A stretch of 64,000 nt of DNA from Streptosporangiaceae bacterium (GCA_025964695.1 JAOPYK010000038.1:1-64000); one strand, 5' to 3'; shown: positions 53,881 to 63,685, counted from the first letter of the stretch. The notes: generated by a model not told the origin, from the letters alone. A program made the numbers and translations.

Positions 53881-55260
53881 TCATACCCGGCCACTGCGCT
53901 GATCGGGCGCGATCGCTGGAGTGCGGGCTTCTCCGCCGTCCAGGGTCCGGCGGGTGCCTCGGATCAACCACATGCCCAGCAGGCCCACGGCCACCGAACA
54001 GGACAGGACCAGTGCGCTCTCCACCCGGACCAGGGCCGGCAGCGGGATCAGGCACATCGCGGCGAAGGAGGTCAGCGCGAGGGACCAGCCCGCCGCGTTG
54101 ACCCGATGACGCTCCATGGCCACCAGTCCCGCCTGGAAGACCAGTGCCAGCATGTACAGGCCGGTGCTGAGGGCGAGCACGACGATGTCGAGCCGCCCGA
54201 GGTCGAACGCCGGGCCGAACGCCAGCCGGAGCGCCCACGGACCCAACGCCGCGGCCCCGGCCACCCCGGCGGCACCGACCAGGCCGGTGACGAGCAGCAC
54301 GCGGCTCAGTTCCCGGCGGAATCGGGCGTGGTCGCGGGCGGCCAGCGCCCGGGCCAAGCCGGGGATCAGCGTGGCCTGCACCGCCTGGAACAGGAAGAGG
54401 GGGATCCGGGCGATGACGAAGGCCGCCAGGAATCTGCCGGCCGTGTCGCTGTGGGGCGCCAGCAGCTGCAGGGCCACCATGGCCGCGTTGGCCACGGCCT
54501 GTGCGCAGATCGCCGAGATCAGCAACCAGCCGAGGTTCACCGAGACTTCGGCCCAGCGGGCGGGCGGTCCGCTGCGCAGACCCCGGCCGGCCCCCGGGAC
54601 GGTGAGCATCAGCGAGGCCATCGGTGCAGCCGCGAGGACCCATGCGTAGGGTCCGGCGGTGTGCACGCCGACGACGAACAGAGCGAGACAGCCGCCGATA
54701 CGGACGAGGCCCTCGAGGCCCAGTTGCGCCGAGTACCAGCCGAACCGGCCGGTGCCCGAGAACAGCCCGCGCGTCAGGTACTGCGCCGCCATCGCCACCA
54801 TCGCCACGGCGAGCGCGATCAGGAGTGCGCTCTGGCCTCCGAACAGCCGGTCCACGAACAGCGGAGCCGCGACCCCGAGGGCCACCAGCAGTGTCACCAA
54901 CACGACACCGGCGACGACGGCCGTACGGGCCGCCACCGGACCGGCACCCTGGCCGAGAACCGTCCGGCGCGCCACCGCTCGGCCGAGCTCCTGCTCGAAC
55001 GGCAGGAAGGCGCCGATCCCGAAGGTGTAGACGAGCGTCCACAAGGTCGAGAGCGAAGCGAACTCGCGCGGGCCGACGGCCCTGGCCGACAGCACCAGGT
55101 ACACCGTGGCCGACACGCCCAGCAGAACCAGCCCGGCACCGACCGTCAGGCTGTTCCGGGAGACCGTCGCCGGGTCGGCCGCCCTGCCCGCCACCCTGCC
55201 CGCCGCCTTGCCCGGACGCTCAGGGGCGGGCGCCGGAACGATCGCCCGATCGCCGGTCAC
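53881..55260 (-). CDS. Oligosaccharide flippase (Wzx-like)
   Basis: 459-residue MOP-superfamily exporter with 12-14 helices. The first helix group is SLTVGAGLVLLGVSATVYLV followed by ARAVGPREFASLSTLWTLVY, typical of lipopolysaccharide/O-antigen transporters. It should move lipid-linked sugars across the membrane. GTG start overlaps the stop of the upstream DUF2304 gene (GTGA), so translation is coupled. The ~30-residue N-terminus before the first helix is Ala/Gly-rich. Confidence 0.9.
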   Translation of the reverse strand: MTGDRAIVPAPAPERPGKAAGRVAGRAADPATVSRNSLTVGAGLVLLGVSATVYLVLSARAVGPREFASLSTLWTLVYTFGIGAFLPFEQELGRAVARRTVLGQGAGPVAARTAVVAGVVLVTLLVALGVAAPLFVDRLFGGQSALLIALAVAMVAMAAQYLTRGLFSGTGRFGWYSAQLGLEGLVRIGGCLALFVVGVHTAGPYAWVLAAAPMASLMLTVPGAGRGLRSGPPARWAEVSVNLGWLLISAICAQAVANAAMVALQLLAPHSDTAGRFLAAFVIARIPLFLFQAVQATLIPGLARALAARDHARFRRELSRVLLVTGLVGAAGVAGAAALGPWALRLAFGPAFDLGRLDIVVLALSTGLYMLALVFQAGLVAMERHRVNAAGWSLALTSFAAMCLIPLPALVRVESALVLSCSVAVGLLGMWLIRGTRRTLDGGEARTPAIAPDQRSGRV

Positions 55261-55619
55261 CGGTCCTCACGGGCATAGCGGGCGGCGAGTTCCTCCAGTT
55301 GCAGCCGCTGCAGCCCGAGTTCCTCCGCGAGTGTCCTGGACTTGTCCTCCAACCGGGTGATCTCGGAGCTGAGCTGCACGTTGACGCTGATCAGCACCAG
55401 GCCGGCCACGAAGAAAAGCAGGTTGGCCGGCACCACGACGCCGGTGACGTGAGCGGCCCAGACCAGTACGCCGGGGAACACCGCGATGAAGGCGATCATC
55501 AACGCCAGCAGGACCCAGAAGACGGCGTACTTCTCCCGGAGCCTGCGGCGCCGCAGCATCTCGAAAATCCCGACGAGGGTGGCGGCGGCCCCGATCAGGC
55601 CGAGTGTGTAGGCGGTCAT
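55257..55619 (-). CDS. DUF2304 domain-containing membrane protein
   Basis: 120 residues with three N-terminal helices (LGLIGAAATLVGIFEML, YAVFWVLLALMIAFIAVFPG and NLLFFVAGLVLISVNVQL) then a C-terminal coiled coil (SSEITRLEDKSRTLAEELG). DUF2304 proteins usually accompany polyprenyl-phosphate GT2 enzymes, as here. The ATG overlaps the GT2 stop (ATGA) and its own stop overlaps the flippase start, so three genes are translationally linked. Probably a partner that anchors or regulates the GT2. Confidence 0.9.
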   Translation of the reverse strand: MTAYTLGLIGAAATLVGIFEMLRRRRLREKYAVFWVLLALMIAFIAVFPGVLVWAAHVTGVVVPANLLFFVAGLVLISVNVQLSSEITRLEDKSRTLAEELGLQRLQLEELAARYAREDR

Positions 55620-56335
55620 TTCGGGTCCACCGGCGTCCATCGGCGTACCAGGGCCAGCCCCAAAGCCATGATCGCGCGCAGGAGATAAACCGAGGCCCGC
55701 AACGGGTTCTGGCTGGCTTGCCCGACGGTCCGGGGGCGCATCGCGACCGGGACCTGGCGGACGGTACAGCCGGAACGCAGGGCGATCACCACGCTCTCCA
55801 CCGTGTCACCGAGGTACTCGGCGGGGTAGTGCTCGGCGAAGACGCGTACTGCCCGTGGACCCGCCGCGCGAAAGCCACTGGTGGCGTCGGTGAGCTGGGT
55901 GTGGGCGAGCCCGGACAGCACTGCGGCGAGAAGCCGCATCGCCCACCGCCGCGGTCCACGGGCCGCGGTGTACACGCCTTCGCCCGCGAAACGGGCACCG
56001 ATCACCAGGTCGGCCTCGCCGAGCGCGTCCAACAGCACCTGGAGGTACGAGGCGTCGTGCTGGCCGTCGGCGTCCACCTGCACGACGACGTCATAACCCT
56101 GCTGAACCGCGTAGCGGTATCCCGTCCGCATCGCGCCGCCGACCCCGAGGTTGAACGGCAGCCTGACGACGGGAATCCCCTGTTGCCGGGCGACGGCCAC
56201 CGTTCCGTCCGTCGAGCCGTCGTCCACCACCAGAACGTCGGCGTAGGGGCACTGGTCGGCGAGCTCCGCGAGCACCCCTGGCAGCGCCAGCTCCTCATTG
56301 AGCGCCGGGATGACCACCAGCGTGCGCATTCGCAT
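55616..56335 (-). CDS. GT2 polyprenyl-phosphate glycosyltransferase
   Basis: 240-residue GT2 enzyme. Core motifs: LVVIPALNEELALPGVLAE, VVDDGSTDGT, NLGVGGAMRTGYRYA and the DxD motif VQVDADGQHD. No membrane helices. Usually such short enzymes work with a DUF2304 partner to charge polyprenyl-phosphate with a sugar. ATG 56335 or 56329 (MRMRTLVVIP) replaces the longer frame from 56500. It is the first gene of the operon running to 47.1 kb. A promoter should lie in 56336-56614, but none is clear. Confidence 0.9.
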   Translation of the reverse strand: MRMRTLVVIPALNEELALPGVLAELADQCPYADVLVVDDGSTDGTVAVARQQGIPVVRLPFNLGVGGAMRTGYRYAVQQGYDVVVQVDADGQHDASYLQVLLDALGEADLVIGARFAGEGVYTAARGPRRWAMRLLAAVLSGLAHTQLTDATSGFRAAGPRAVRVFAEHYPAEYLGDTVESVVIALRSGCTVRQVPVAMRPRTVGQASQNPLRASVYLLRAIMALGLALVRRWTPVDPK

Positions 56336-56614
56336 GACGCCGCCGTCATGACGCGCGGCGACCCCGAGGTCGGAAACGTTAATGGCTAGTCCCTCGTTTC
56401 TTCGTGTGCCCGCCACGGAGAGGTCACGAGGCGGCCGCATTGAGGCTACATGAGGGTTTGAGATGAAATCTGGTACCAGCCAAAGCTTGCGCCCTCCCAC
56501 GGACCTGGCAGCTCAGCGGCTGGGGCATACTTGGGTGCCCGTCGCCCGATCGCGCAAGACATCGCCCGCGGAAATCCTGTGGAAACTCTGCGCAAACTCC
56601 AGGGAAGGGTTGCA
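56336..56614. other. Divergent intergenic region
   Basis: 279 nt between the GT2 operon and the AftA-like gene. It is somewhat less GC-rich near 56440-56600. A CATACT -10-like sequence near 56526 has no good -35. It must carry promoters for both directions, but I cannot place them with confidence. Confidence 0.35.
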
Positions 56615-58597
56615 ATGACGCAGGCCCAAGCCGTTGCCGGTGAAAACGAGGTCGCCGCGACGGATAGCGACGTCCCGGTCGCCGATAGGCGTAGTCGCGT
56701 AACGACCACATTGGGTAAGCCGTGGGTTATCGCAGTACTAACGTGGCTGGTGGCCACACCAATAGCCGCGGTCATTCCGGGGCTGCTCAACCTCGATCCA
56801 TTCAGCCAGCGCGGTGCCGACGTGCCGCTGGCGCTGGGCGGCCTGGTGGTCGTGATCGTCGCCGGCGCGGCCCTGTTGCGGCGCGGCCCGGGGGTCGACA
56901 CCGTCGCGGGCGTCGCGGCCGGGCTCTTCGCCGCGTACATCGTGCTGACCTTGCGCACCGCCCTGCACGGAACGCCCTTCGGTTTCGAGGGGGTCAACGG
57001 TGACACCGGCCGGATCACCGCGATGGCCACCCGCTACACGGTCAGCTGGGGGAGCACCGACGGCATCGTCCCCGGCGTGCCTTCCGAGTATCCGCCGCTG
57101 TTCCCGTGGCTGATCGGCAAGCTGTCCGTGCTGTCGGGAGTGGCCGCGTGGCGGTTGATGCCCTTCGCGGAGATCGGCGCGGTCTCCACCGCGGTCATCG
57201 CCGGCTTCCTGCTCTGGCTGCGGCACGTGCGCGCCCCGCTGGCGCTGGCGATCATGGGGCTCGGAATCGCCCTGTACGGCGGGCCGGTCAAGTCGTATGA
57301 GGTCCTGATCCTCATGATCTTCCTCCCGTGGGTCCTGTCGACCTTTCTGACTCCCCCGCGCGGGCGGCTGCACTGGCTGGCCGCCGGCGCCATCGGCGGT
57401 CTGATCGTCCTGGTCTACTACACCTACGTGGTGTTCGCACTGGTCGGCCTGCTCGCCCTGCTGTGGACGACCTGGCGCCGGGAGGGGCGCCCCTACCTGG
57501 TGTACGTGCTGAAGGTGGCCGCCGTCACGGCAGTACTGTCCTGCTGGTTCGTCGTGCCCTACGTGTGGGCGATGCTGCACGGCGGGCAGCAGCTCGACGT
57601 CTTCGAGTCGAGCACCATCTCCGACCTCCCACTGCCCTTCCTGGAGTTCAGCGTGCTGGGGCTGGCACAACTGGCCGGGCTCATCGGCCTGCTCTCCTTC
57701 CGGCGCTCCGTCTGGTGGGCCGGCCCGCTGCTGCTGATCCTGTTCTCGACCTACCTCTACCGGGTGATCAACCTCATCCGCTACGTGGCGACCGGGCACA
57801 CGGGCCTGTTCTACTACACGGTGCCGCTGATCTCCATGTGCCTCCTGGTGGGCTGTGTGCTCTCCTTCGGGGAACTGGTCTCCCGGCTGCCGGAGCGGCT
57901 GACGCCCTCGCGATCCGCGGGCGCGGTGGTCCTCGCGGCCCTCTTCGTCTTCGCCGGCTTCGGCTACTGGGACACCTGGATGCCGGTGAACAGGTGGCAC
58001 GCCACACAGGCGGGGCCCGCCAAGCCGACTTTCAGCACGTCCAACGGCAACGCCAACCCGCTGACCGCCAGCTATGGCCTGACCAACAGCTACACCCTGC
58101 ACGCGCACGCGCAGGCGTTCCCCAACGGTGCCAAACCGCGCTTCGCCGGCTCCGCCAAGGACGGCAGGCACACCTGGCCGTGGTTCCCGACGACGCCGAT
58201 CCAGAAGGCCGTCGAAGGTGTGCTCGGGGCCGGGGCCGCGCCCCGCACACTCTCCTACAGCGAGGAGCTCTTCGCGTTCCTGCCCTGGAAGGGCTATATC
58301 GGGACCGATCGGGGCTCGTCATACGGCCCGGTGAAGTGGGATGCGCGCTTCGCGGAGCTCAACCGGATCGTGGCCATCAAGGACCCGGCGCAGTTCGCCC
58401 AGGCCAGCAAGACCATCGGCTTCGGCGCCATCGATGTCTTCATCCTGCACCGCGAAGGAGCGGACCTCGTCTGGCGTCCGCTCCGGTCCCCCGGAGTCCT
58501 ACGTTTCAGCCCCCAGCAGTTCGGCGCGACGGACTTCGTGGTGGTGAACGATCTCCCGCAGAACACCGTGGTCGCCATCCGCCGCCCGGCCGGGTAG
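56615..58597 (+). CDS. AftA-like membrane arabinofuranosyltransferase
   Basis: 660-residue GT-C-type protein, ~11 helices and a C-terminal extracytoplasmic domain. Residues typical of mycobacterial AftA (galactan 5-O-arabinofuranosyltransferase) are the early loop with GVNGDTGRITAMATRYTV and SEYPPLFPWLIGKL. The C-terminal domain includes YSEELFAFLPWKGYIGTDRG. ATG 56615 is chosen because AGGGAAGGG is seven bases upstream; the frame extends to 56531. In an organism without mycolates it may act on a related furanose polymer; the donor would be decaprenyl-phospho-arabinose or similar. Monocistronic. Confidence 0.75.
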   Translation: MTQAQAVAGENEVAATDSDVPVADRRSRVTTTLGKPWVIAVLTWLVATPIAAVIPGLLNLDPFSQRGADVPLALGGLVVVIVAGAALLRRGPGVDTVAGVAAGLFAAYIVLTLRTALHGTPFGFEGVNGDTGRITAMATRYTVSWGSTDGIVPGVPSEYPPLFPWLIGKLSVLSGVAAWRLMPFAEIGAVSTAVIAGFLLWLRHVRAPLALAIMGLGIALYGGPVKSYEVLILMIFLPWVLSTFLTPPRGRLHWLAAGAIGGLIVLVYYTYVVFALVGLLALLWTTWRREGRPYLVYVLKVAAVTAVLSCWFVVPYVWAMLHGGQQLDVFESSTISDLPLPFLEFSVLGLAQLAGLIGLLSFRRSVWWAGPLLLILFSTYLYRVINLIRYVATGHTGLFYYTVPLISMCLLVGCVLSFGELVSRLPERLTPSRSAGAVVLAALFVFAGFGYWDTWMPVNRWHATQAGPAKPTFSTSNGNANPLTASYGLTNSYTLHAHAQAFPNGAKPRFAGSAKDGRHTWPWFPTTPIQKAVEGVLGAGAAPRTLSYSEELFAFLPWKGYIGTDRGSSYGPVKWDARFAELNRIVAIKDPAQFAQASKTIGFGAIDVFILHREGADLVWRPLRSPGVLRFSPQQFGATDFVVVNDLPQNTVVAIRRPAG

Positions 58598-58674
58598 TCC
58601 TGAGCCTGCCCGGTCTGTAGGTCAACGCAGCTCAAGCCGCCGTGCCGCCGCAGGCGCCCCCACCACCGTCGGCG

Positions 58675-59421
58675 CTACCGGCGGCCGCGCAGGCGGTTCA
58701 GGCGGCCGGCGACGCCCCATACCGTGACCCGCCACATCGCCTCGGCCACGATCGACTGGCTCATCTTGCTGGTGCCCCGCACCCGCTCCACGAACGTGAT
58801 CGGCACCTCCACCACCCGCAACCCCTGCCGCACGGCCCGCAACGCCAGATCGATCTGGAAGCAGTAACCTCGCGAGTCCACCTGGTCCAGCCCGATCTTC
58901 TCCAGAGTCGCCGCCCGGAACGCCCGGTATCCTCCCGTGGCGTCGTGCAGGGGGACGCCCAGCATGATCTTCACGTAGGTGTTGCCGCCCCGGGAGAGCG
59001 CCTCACGCGACTTCGGCCAGTTCACCACCTCGCCACCGGGCACGTACCGGGCGCCGATCACCAGATCCGCGTCCCGCAGGGCGTTCAGGAGCAGCGGAAG
59101 CTCCTCCGGCTGATGGGACCCGTCGGCGTCCATCTCCACCAGAACGTCATAACCCCGGCCCAGGCCCCAGCGGAACCCCGCGATGTAGGCCGCACCCAGC
59201 CCGTCCTTGGCCACCCGGTGCAGCACCTGCACCTGCGCATCCTCGGCGGCCAGCCCATCGGCCAGCTCACCCGTGCCATCCGGGCTGTTGTCATCGACCA
59301 CCAAGACATCCGCTACCGGTACCGCGGCCCGCACCCGGCCCACGATCACCTCGACGTTCTCCCGCTCATTGAACGTCGGGATGATCACCAGCACCCGGCC
59401 CGTATCACCTGAGATCTCCAC
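58675..59421 (-). CDS. ppm1: Polyprenol monophosphomannose synthase (Ppm1)
   Basis: 248-residue GT2 enzyme that transfers mannose from GDP-mannose to polyprenyl phosphate. Key segments are [46 protein letters not shown] (D98/D100), GARYVPGG and ATGGYRAFR. No membrane helix, as in the catalytic domain of Ppm1. GTG start with GAGGGGGG upstream. Its product suits the GT-C mannosyltransferase-like pair at 47-50 kb and others. Separate from the GT genes around it: convergent with the AftA-like gene and 215 nt downstream of the double GT operon. Confidence 0.92.
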   Translation of the reverse strand: MEISGDTGRVLVIIPTFNERENVEVIVGRVRAAVPVADVLVVDDNSPDGTGELADGLAAEDAQVQVLHRVAKDGLGAAYIAGFRWGLGRGYDVLVEMDADGSHQPEELPLLLNALRDADLVIGARYVPGGEVVNWPKSREALSRGGNTYVKIMLGVPLHDATGGYRAFRAATLEKIGLDQVDSRGYCFQIDLALRAVRQGLRVVEVPITFVERVRGTSKMSQSIVAEAMWRVTVWGVAGRLNRLRGRR

Positions 59422-59636
59422 CGGTCAAGCCCCCCTCACGTCCACTCCTTCTGGCGATCGTAAGGCCCCTCGGCAGGGCCGGTGACCCGCTCCGAAGCAC
59501 CCATAGTGATCGATAGGAGCGTACGCGAGAAAAACCCGAACATGGCACACCATGGGGCATCGGCCAACAGAATACGAACGCTCTCTGTCAGCATGCCCGT
59601 TCGGGCCACCGGGCAGTCAGGATGCGGCTGTCCGGA

Positions 59637-61865
59637 TCAGACGGCGGGGACGGGGATCTGGCCTCCTGCCAGCAGGTCCGTCCATTGCCTGCACACGTCG
59701 TCCAGTGCGTAGGAGGCGCGTACCTCGGCGTGGGCCGCCACCCGGTCCTGCTCCCAGCGGTCCTCCCTTACCGTCTCGGCGATCGCCGCGGCCATCGTGG
59801 CCGGACCCTGGTGGATCCAGCGCCGGTCGTAGATCGTGTCCGCACCCGGCCAGCCGAGCAGCGCGGGCACCGCGCCGGAGGCCATTCCCTCGGCGGGTGC
59901 CAGGTGGAAACTCTCGTCGTCGCTGGTGGACAGCACCCAGCCGATCCTCCTCAGCCAGGCCGCCACGTCCCTGCCATAGGAGTCGAAGACGACGGCCCCG
60001 GCCAGCAGCGGCGACCGGCGGATCCGGCGGAAGACCTCCTCGAAATGGGCCCGCTCATCGGGCCTGTCCCAGATCCACCAGTAGTCCCAGGGCAGCTTGG
60101 ACTTGACGAACAAGGTGTAACGGGGGTCCTCCCGGCGCAGCGTTTCGAGTACGTCCAGTGCCAGGTCCAGGCGCTTTCGCGATGGCGCGATGCCGATCAC
60201 GCCCAGGTGGAACTGCGCGCCCTCGAATTTGGGACGATCGAGCTGATCGACGTCCACCCAGTTGGGCACGGTGACGACCTTGTCCTCCGGCCAGCCGGTG
60301 AGCTTGCGGGTGAGCTCGGTGTAGTGCGGGCTGACGCAGATCACCTGATCCACGGCCTCGATGTTCAGTTGCGAGGGCCAGGCCGCGTACAGCTCGAAGC
60401 GGTGCAACCGGACGACCAGCCGCTGGCCGGGTCGCTTGTGCGCGGCGAACCACAGGGCGTTGGGCCCGCACCATTCACAGACGATCACATCGGCCCAGTC
60501 GACCAGCTCCTGGCTCCGCTCCGGATCGTGCACCTTCAGCGCCGCCCAGTGGTCGACCCGGACCTCCAGGTCGGGCCGGGACCTGAGATAGTCCAGCAGC
60601 GCGGTGAAGAACTTCAGGTCATGCCCCGCGACCCCCACCCGCAGCGGTCTCTTCCGGCCCTCGGCGCCATCGGCCTCCGGAGCGACCGATCGCATGATCG
60701 CGGCGGAGGGGGTCGGGAAGGCCTGGGCGAGATAGCGGGTCAGCCTGCCCGCGGCGGCGTCCAGGCTGTAGTCGGCGGCCGCGTCCTGGCAGCGCTCCCG
60801 GGCCAGCGCGTAGACCTCCGGCTGCGCCGCGGCCAGGGCGAGTACGTCGACGACGTCGGTCTCGGTGGCGGCGAACAGCGGGTAGTCGGCCCCGAGCAAC
60901 CGCTCGTGCATGGGAGTCCGGTTCAGCACCACGGGCACCCCGAGAGTGCCGCATTCGAGGACCTTGGTGGACAGCTCCAGGCTGGCGTCGAGCTCCGGGT
61001 CACGCCAGGACAGCCCTATGTCGCAGCCCGAGGTCAGCCGCATGGCCTCCGCGCGGGGATGCCCGCCGTGCCAGACGACGCCCTGCCCCGACTCCAGGGC
61101 GGCGCGCATCCGCTTGCCGTACCTGGGGTCGTCAGGGTCCTCATGGATCTTGTCGCCGATCATGTGCAGTTCGGCGTCGACACCGCGTGCCTTCAGCAAC
61201 CGGGGCAGCGCGGCCATCTCGTAGGTGTTCCAGCGCGGCGCGAACTTGCCGGTGTAGACCAGCCGCAGCGCACGCCCGGCCGGCGGGGTGTGGTCCCTGG
61301 GCCGCAGCTCATCCGGGAGCGCCACCACCGGCGGGAAGAGGACACACTTGCCCGCGGTCGCCGAGACCGCGCTCTCCAGGAAGCAGCGCAGCTCCTCGGT
61401 CTGGCAGAGCAGGAACCGCGACGACCTGGCGATCCGGGTGAGTTCGCCACGCGCCTGACCGGTCATCTCGGCGGCCGACTGCGGCATGTCGGTGAGGTAG
61501 GTCCAGAGCCGCCCCTTGAGCGGGCTCTCCGCGAGCTTGCCCGCCAGCCGCTTGCCGCGGACCACGATCAGGTCGTACGGCTCCGCCTCGTCCAGTTGGG
61601 TGAGCACCCGTACGGCCTCCTTGGGAGGCATGCTCTGGGCCGGGTCCGCGACCGTCCCCGGCTGTTCGTGCGGCCGGAACACGGTGACGCCGGGGATGCC
61701 CGCCAGCGGATCGACCAGCCGGCCCGTTCGCACCGGCGCCTTGAGGACGAGCGTCACCGAGCAGCCGGCCCGGGCGAGGGCCTGTACCACCCCCTGAGCC
61801 CAGATCGCGGAGCCGTCGATCAGGTTGAGGTCGACGTCGCCGTATACGAGGGCGCGTAGTTGCAC
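59637..61865 (-). CDS. Double-domain glycosyltransferase (742 aa)
   Basis: Two GT-B-like halves in one chain. The first (1-~400) starts VQLRALVYGDVDLNLIDGSA with KCVLFPPVVALP, LVYTGKFAPRWNTYEMAAL and SLELSTKVLECGTLGVPVV. The second (from ~410, LRVGVAGHDLKFFTALLDYL) has VVRLHRFELYAAWP, NWVDVDQLDRPKF, GVIGIAPSRKRLDLAL and HLAPAEGMASGAVPALLGWPG. GTG 61865 with AAAGGT upstream is chosen; the frame runs on to 62144 within the coiled-coil gene. It is likely to build two linkages of a repeat, but donor sugars are unknown. Third gene of the wecB operon. Confidence 0.87.
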   Translation of the reverse strand: MQLRALVYGDVDLNLIDGSAIWAQGVVQALARAGCSVTLVLKAPVRTGRLVDPLAGIPGVTVFRPHEQPGTVADPAQSMPPKEAVRVLTQLDEAEPYDLIVVRGKRLAGKLAESPLKGRLWTYLTDMPQSAAEMTGQARGELTRIARSSRFLLCQTEELRCFLESAVSATAGKCVLFPPVVALPDELRPRDHTPPAGRALRLVYTGKFAPRWNTYEMAALPRLLKARGVDAELHMIGDKIHEDPDDPRYGKRMRAALESGQGVVWHGGHPRAEAMRLTSGCDIGLSWRDPELDASLELSTKVLECGTLGVPVVLNRTPMHERLLGADYPLFAATETDVVDVLALAAAQPEVYALARERCQDAAADYSLDAAAGRLTRYLAQAFPTPSAAIMRSVAPEADGAEGRKRPLRVGVAGHDLKFFTALLDYLRSRPDLEVRVDHWAALKVHDPERSQELVDWADVIVCEWCGPNALWFAAHKRPGQRLVVRLHRFELYAAWPSQLNIEAVDQVICVSPHYTELTRKLTGWPEDKVVTVPNWVDVDQLDRPKFEGAQFHLGVIGIAPSRKRLDLALDVLETLRREDPRYTLFVKSKLPWDYWWIWDRPDERAHFEEVFRRIRRSPLLAGAVVFDSYGRDVAAWLRRIGWVLSTSDDESFHLAPAEGMASGAVPALLGWPGADTIYDRRWIHQGPATMAAAIAETVREDRWEQDRVAAHAEVRASYALDDVCRQWTDLLAGGQIPVPAV

Positions 61866-61893
61866 GTACTTACCTTTCTGAGGATTGAGCGAG

Positions 61894-62595
61894 TCAGCCG
61901 ACGCCGGGGATCGCGAGCCGACCGGCCAGCGCGGCGAGATCAGCGGCCGGTGACGACCCCGGCTCCACGGTGGCGTCCCAGCCGAGCCGGGTGAGGGTGG
62001 CGGGTGGCGCCGAGCCCCACAGCGCCAGGGGCAGATTCCGCACCCGGGCCACTTCGCGCACGTCGAGGAGCGTGCGCTCGCGGTCGTACACCCCGGGCAC
62101 CCCGAGATAGGCCCATGGCCCGCCCGGAGCGCCCGCCGCGGCATCGACGATCACCAGATCCACATCGGCGGCGTCGAGCACCAGCGCGGCGTCGTGCGGA
62201 TACAACCGGATCACCCGGGCGTGCTGGGCCAGCGCCGCGGCGGTCGCCGCGCCGAAGATGCCCGCGACGACCAGGCCTTCGTACGGATCGACGATGAGCA
62301 GCCGGTCTTCGATCCGGTCCAGCCCCTCCATCCGCGGGCGTTCCCGTAGCGGCCCGGAGGCCTGGGCCGCGTTGCGCTTCTTCCACAGCCCGTACAACTG
62401 CCTGGGCAGCCGTACGGCACCCCGGGCCTTCTTCCGGCCCGCGCCTGCGACGAGCTTGCCGACCTGGTAGGTCGTCGAGCCCTCCAAAGCAGCGAGTCGC
62501 GTTTCGAGCTCGTACAGCCGCTCGTCGCGTTCCCGCAGCGCCCGGCGCAGCCGGGCCACCTGCCGGCCGGCGCGCGCCGAACTCTTCTCACTCAC
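61894..62595 (-). CDS. Coiled-coil protein in wecB operon
   Basis: 233 residues. The first ~40 residues are a strong coiled-coil candidate (RQVARLRRALRERDERLYEL) that ends in TTYQVGKLVAGAGRKKARG, a motif often found ahead of glycosyltransferase domains in polymer clusters. The rest (LLIVDPYEGLVVAGIFGAAT, DVDLVIVDAAAG) looks like a Rossmann half-domain but without known active-site residues. The GTG at 62595 overlaps the wecB stop by eight bases. It may scaffold the neighbouring glycosyltransferase. Confidence 0.75.
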   Translation of the reverse strand: MSEKSSARAGRQVARLRRALRERDERLYELETRLAALEGSTTYQVGKLVAGAGRKKARGAVRLPRQLYGLWKKRNAAQASGPLRERPRMEGLDRIEDRLLIVDPYEGLVVAGIFGAATAAALAQHARVIRLYPHDAALVLDAADVDLVIVDAAAGAPGGPWAYLGVPGVYDRERTLLDVREVARVRNLPLALWGSAPPATLTRLGWDATVEPGSSPAADLAALAGRLAIPGVG

Positions 62596-63685
62596 TCATC
62601 CACCTCGTGATCACTTCTGCGATGCGGGGACCCGCCTGGCCGTCCCAGAGCGGCGGGGTCCGGTGTGCGGTGTCCTTCGACGGGGCCGTGCCTGCGGCGT
62701 CGACCTCGAGCACCTTCCGCGCCGCGGGCGCCAGTTCGTCGAAGGTGACCAGCCGGTTGGTGCCGTGCGTGATCGTGATCGGCCGCTCGGTGTTGGGCCG
62801 TACGGTCAGGCAGGGCACGCCGAGGATCGTCGTCTCCTCCTGCAGCCCACCGGAGTCGGTCACCACCGCGGCGGCACCCCGGACCGCCGCCAGGAAGTCG
62901 ATGTAGCCCAGCGGCTCGAGGATGTGCACACCCGAGTGGTCGTGCAGGCCCGCGCCCAGCAGCACCTGGCGGCCGCGCGGGTGCAGCGGGATGACCAGGT
63001 CGGCCAGGTCCGCGACCTCGTGCAGCCGGCGGACCAGCGCGGCGGCGGTCTCGGGCGAGTCGACGTTGGCCGGCCGGTGCATGGTGGCCAGGACATAGCG
63101 GTCCGGCAGGTCGTAGGCGGCTCGCACGGCGGCGGTGTCGAACTGCTCGAGGTTCTTCAGCAGGGTGTCGATCATCGGGTTGCCGACGAAATGGACCCGG
63201 TCCACCGATATGCCCTCGTTCGCCAGATGGCCGATCGCCTCCGGGCTGGTGACGAAGCACAGATCGGACAGCTGGTCGGTGAGCCTGCGGTTGATCTCCT
63301 CGGGCATGGTCAGGTCAAAGCTGCGCAGCCCGGCCTCCACATGGGCGACCGGGATGCGCAGTTTGGCCGCGACCAGTGCGGCGGCGATCGTCGAGTTCAC
63401 GTCGCCGTACACGATGACCAGGCCAGGTGAACGCTCAGTGAACTCCCGCTCGAGGCCGACCATGAGCGCGGCGGTCTGCGCGGCGTGGCTGCCCGAGCCC
63501 ACCCCCAGGTTGACGTCCGGTTCGGGCAGGCCCAGGTCGCGGAAGAAGATCTCCGACATGCGCTCGTCGTAGTGCTGCCCGGTGTGGATGACCGTCTGCT
63601 CAGTGCCCTCGAGGGCACCGATCACCGGAGCGGCCTTGACGAAGTTGGGCCGAGCGCCCAGGACATGGGCAATGGGGGCGAACAT
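62588..63685 (-). CDS. wecB: UDP-N-acetylglucosamine 2-epimerase (non-hydrolysing)
   Basis: 365-residue epimerase interconverting UDP-GlcNAc and UDP-ManNAc. Family motifs: VLGARPNFVKAAPVIGAL, TGQHYDERMSEIFF, VYGDVNSTIAAALVA, HVEAGLRSFDLTMPEEINR, and SGGLQEETTILGVPCLTVR. Full length. ATG 63685 with GAGAGGA five to seven bases upstream is preferred over 63703. UDP-ManNAc is needed for a teichoic-acid linkage unit, which fits the TagF-like genes. First gene of a three-gene minus-strand operon. Confidence 0.95.
   Translation of the reverse strand: MFAPIAHVLGARPNFVKAAPVIGALEGTEQTVIHTGQHYDERMSEIFFRDLGLPEPDVNLGVGSGSHAAQTAALMVGLEREFTERSPGLVIVYGDVNSTIAAALVAAKLRIPVAHVEAGLRSFDLTMPEEINRRLTDQLSDLCFVTSPEAIGHLANEGISVDRVHFVGNPMIDTLLKNLEQFDTAAVRAAYDLPDRYVLATMHRPANVDSPETAAALVRRLHEVADLADLVIPLHPRGRQVLLGAGLHDHSGVHILEPLGYIDFLAAVRGAAAVVTDSGGLQEETTILGVPCLTVRPNTERPITITHGTNRLVTFDELAPAARKVLEVDAAGTAPSKDTAHRTPPLWDGQAGPRIAEVITRWMSE

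Noticed and set aside
59622-61859. 745-codon plus-strand frame opposite the double glycosyltransferase
   Set aside because: Antisense reading of conserved GT motifs, without a start signal or known fold.
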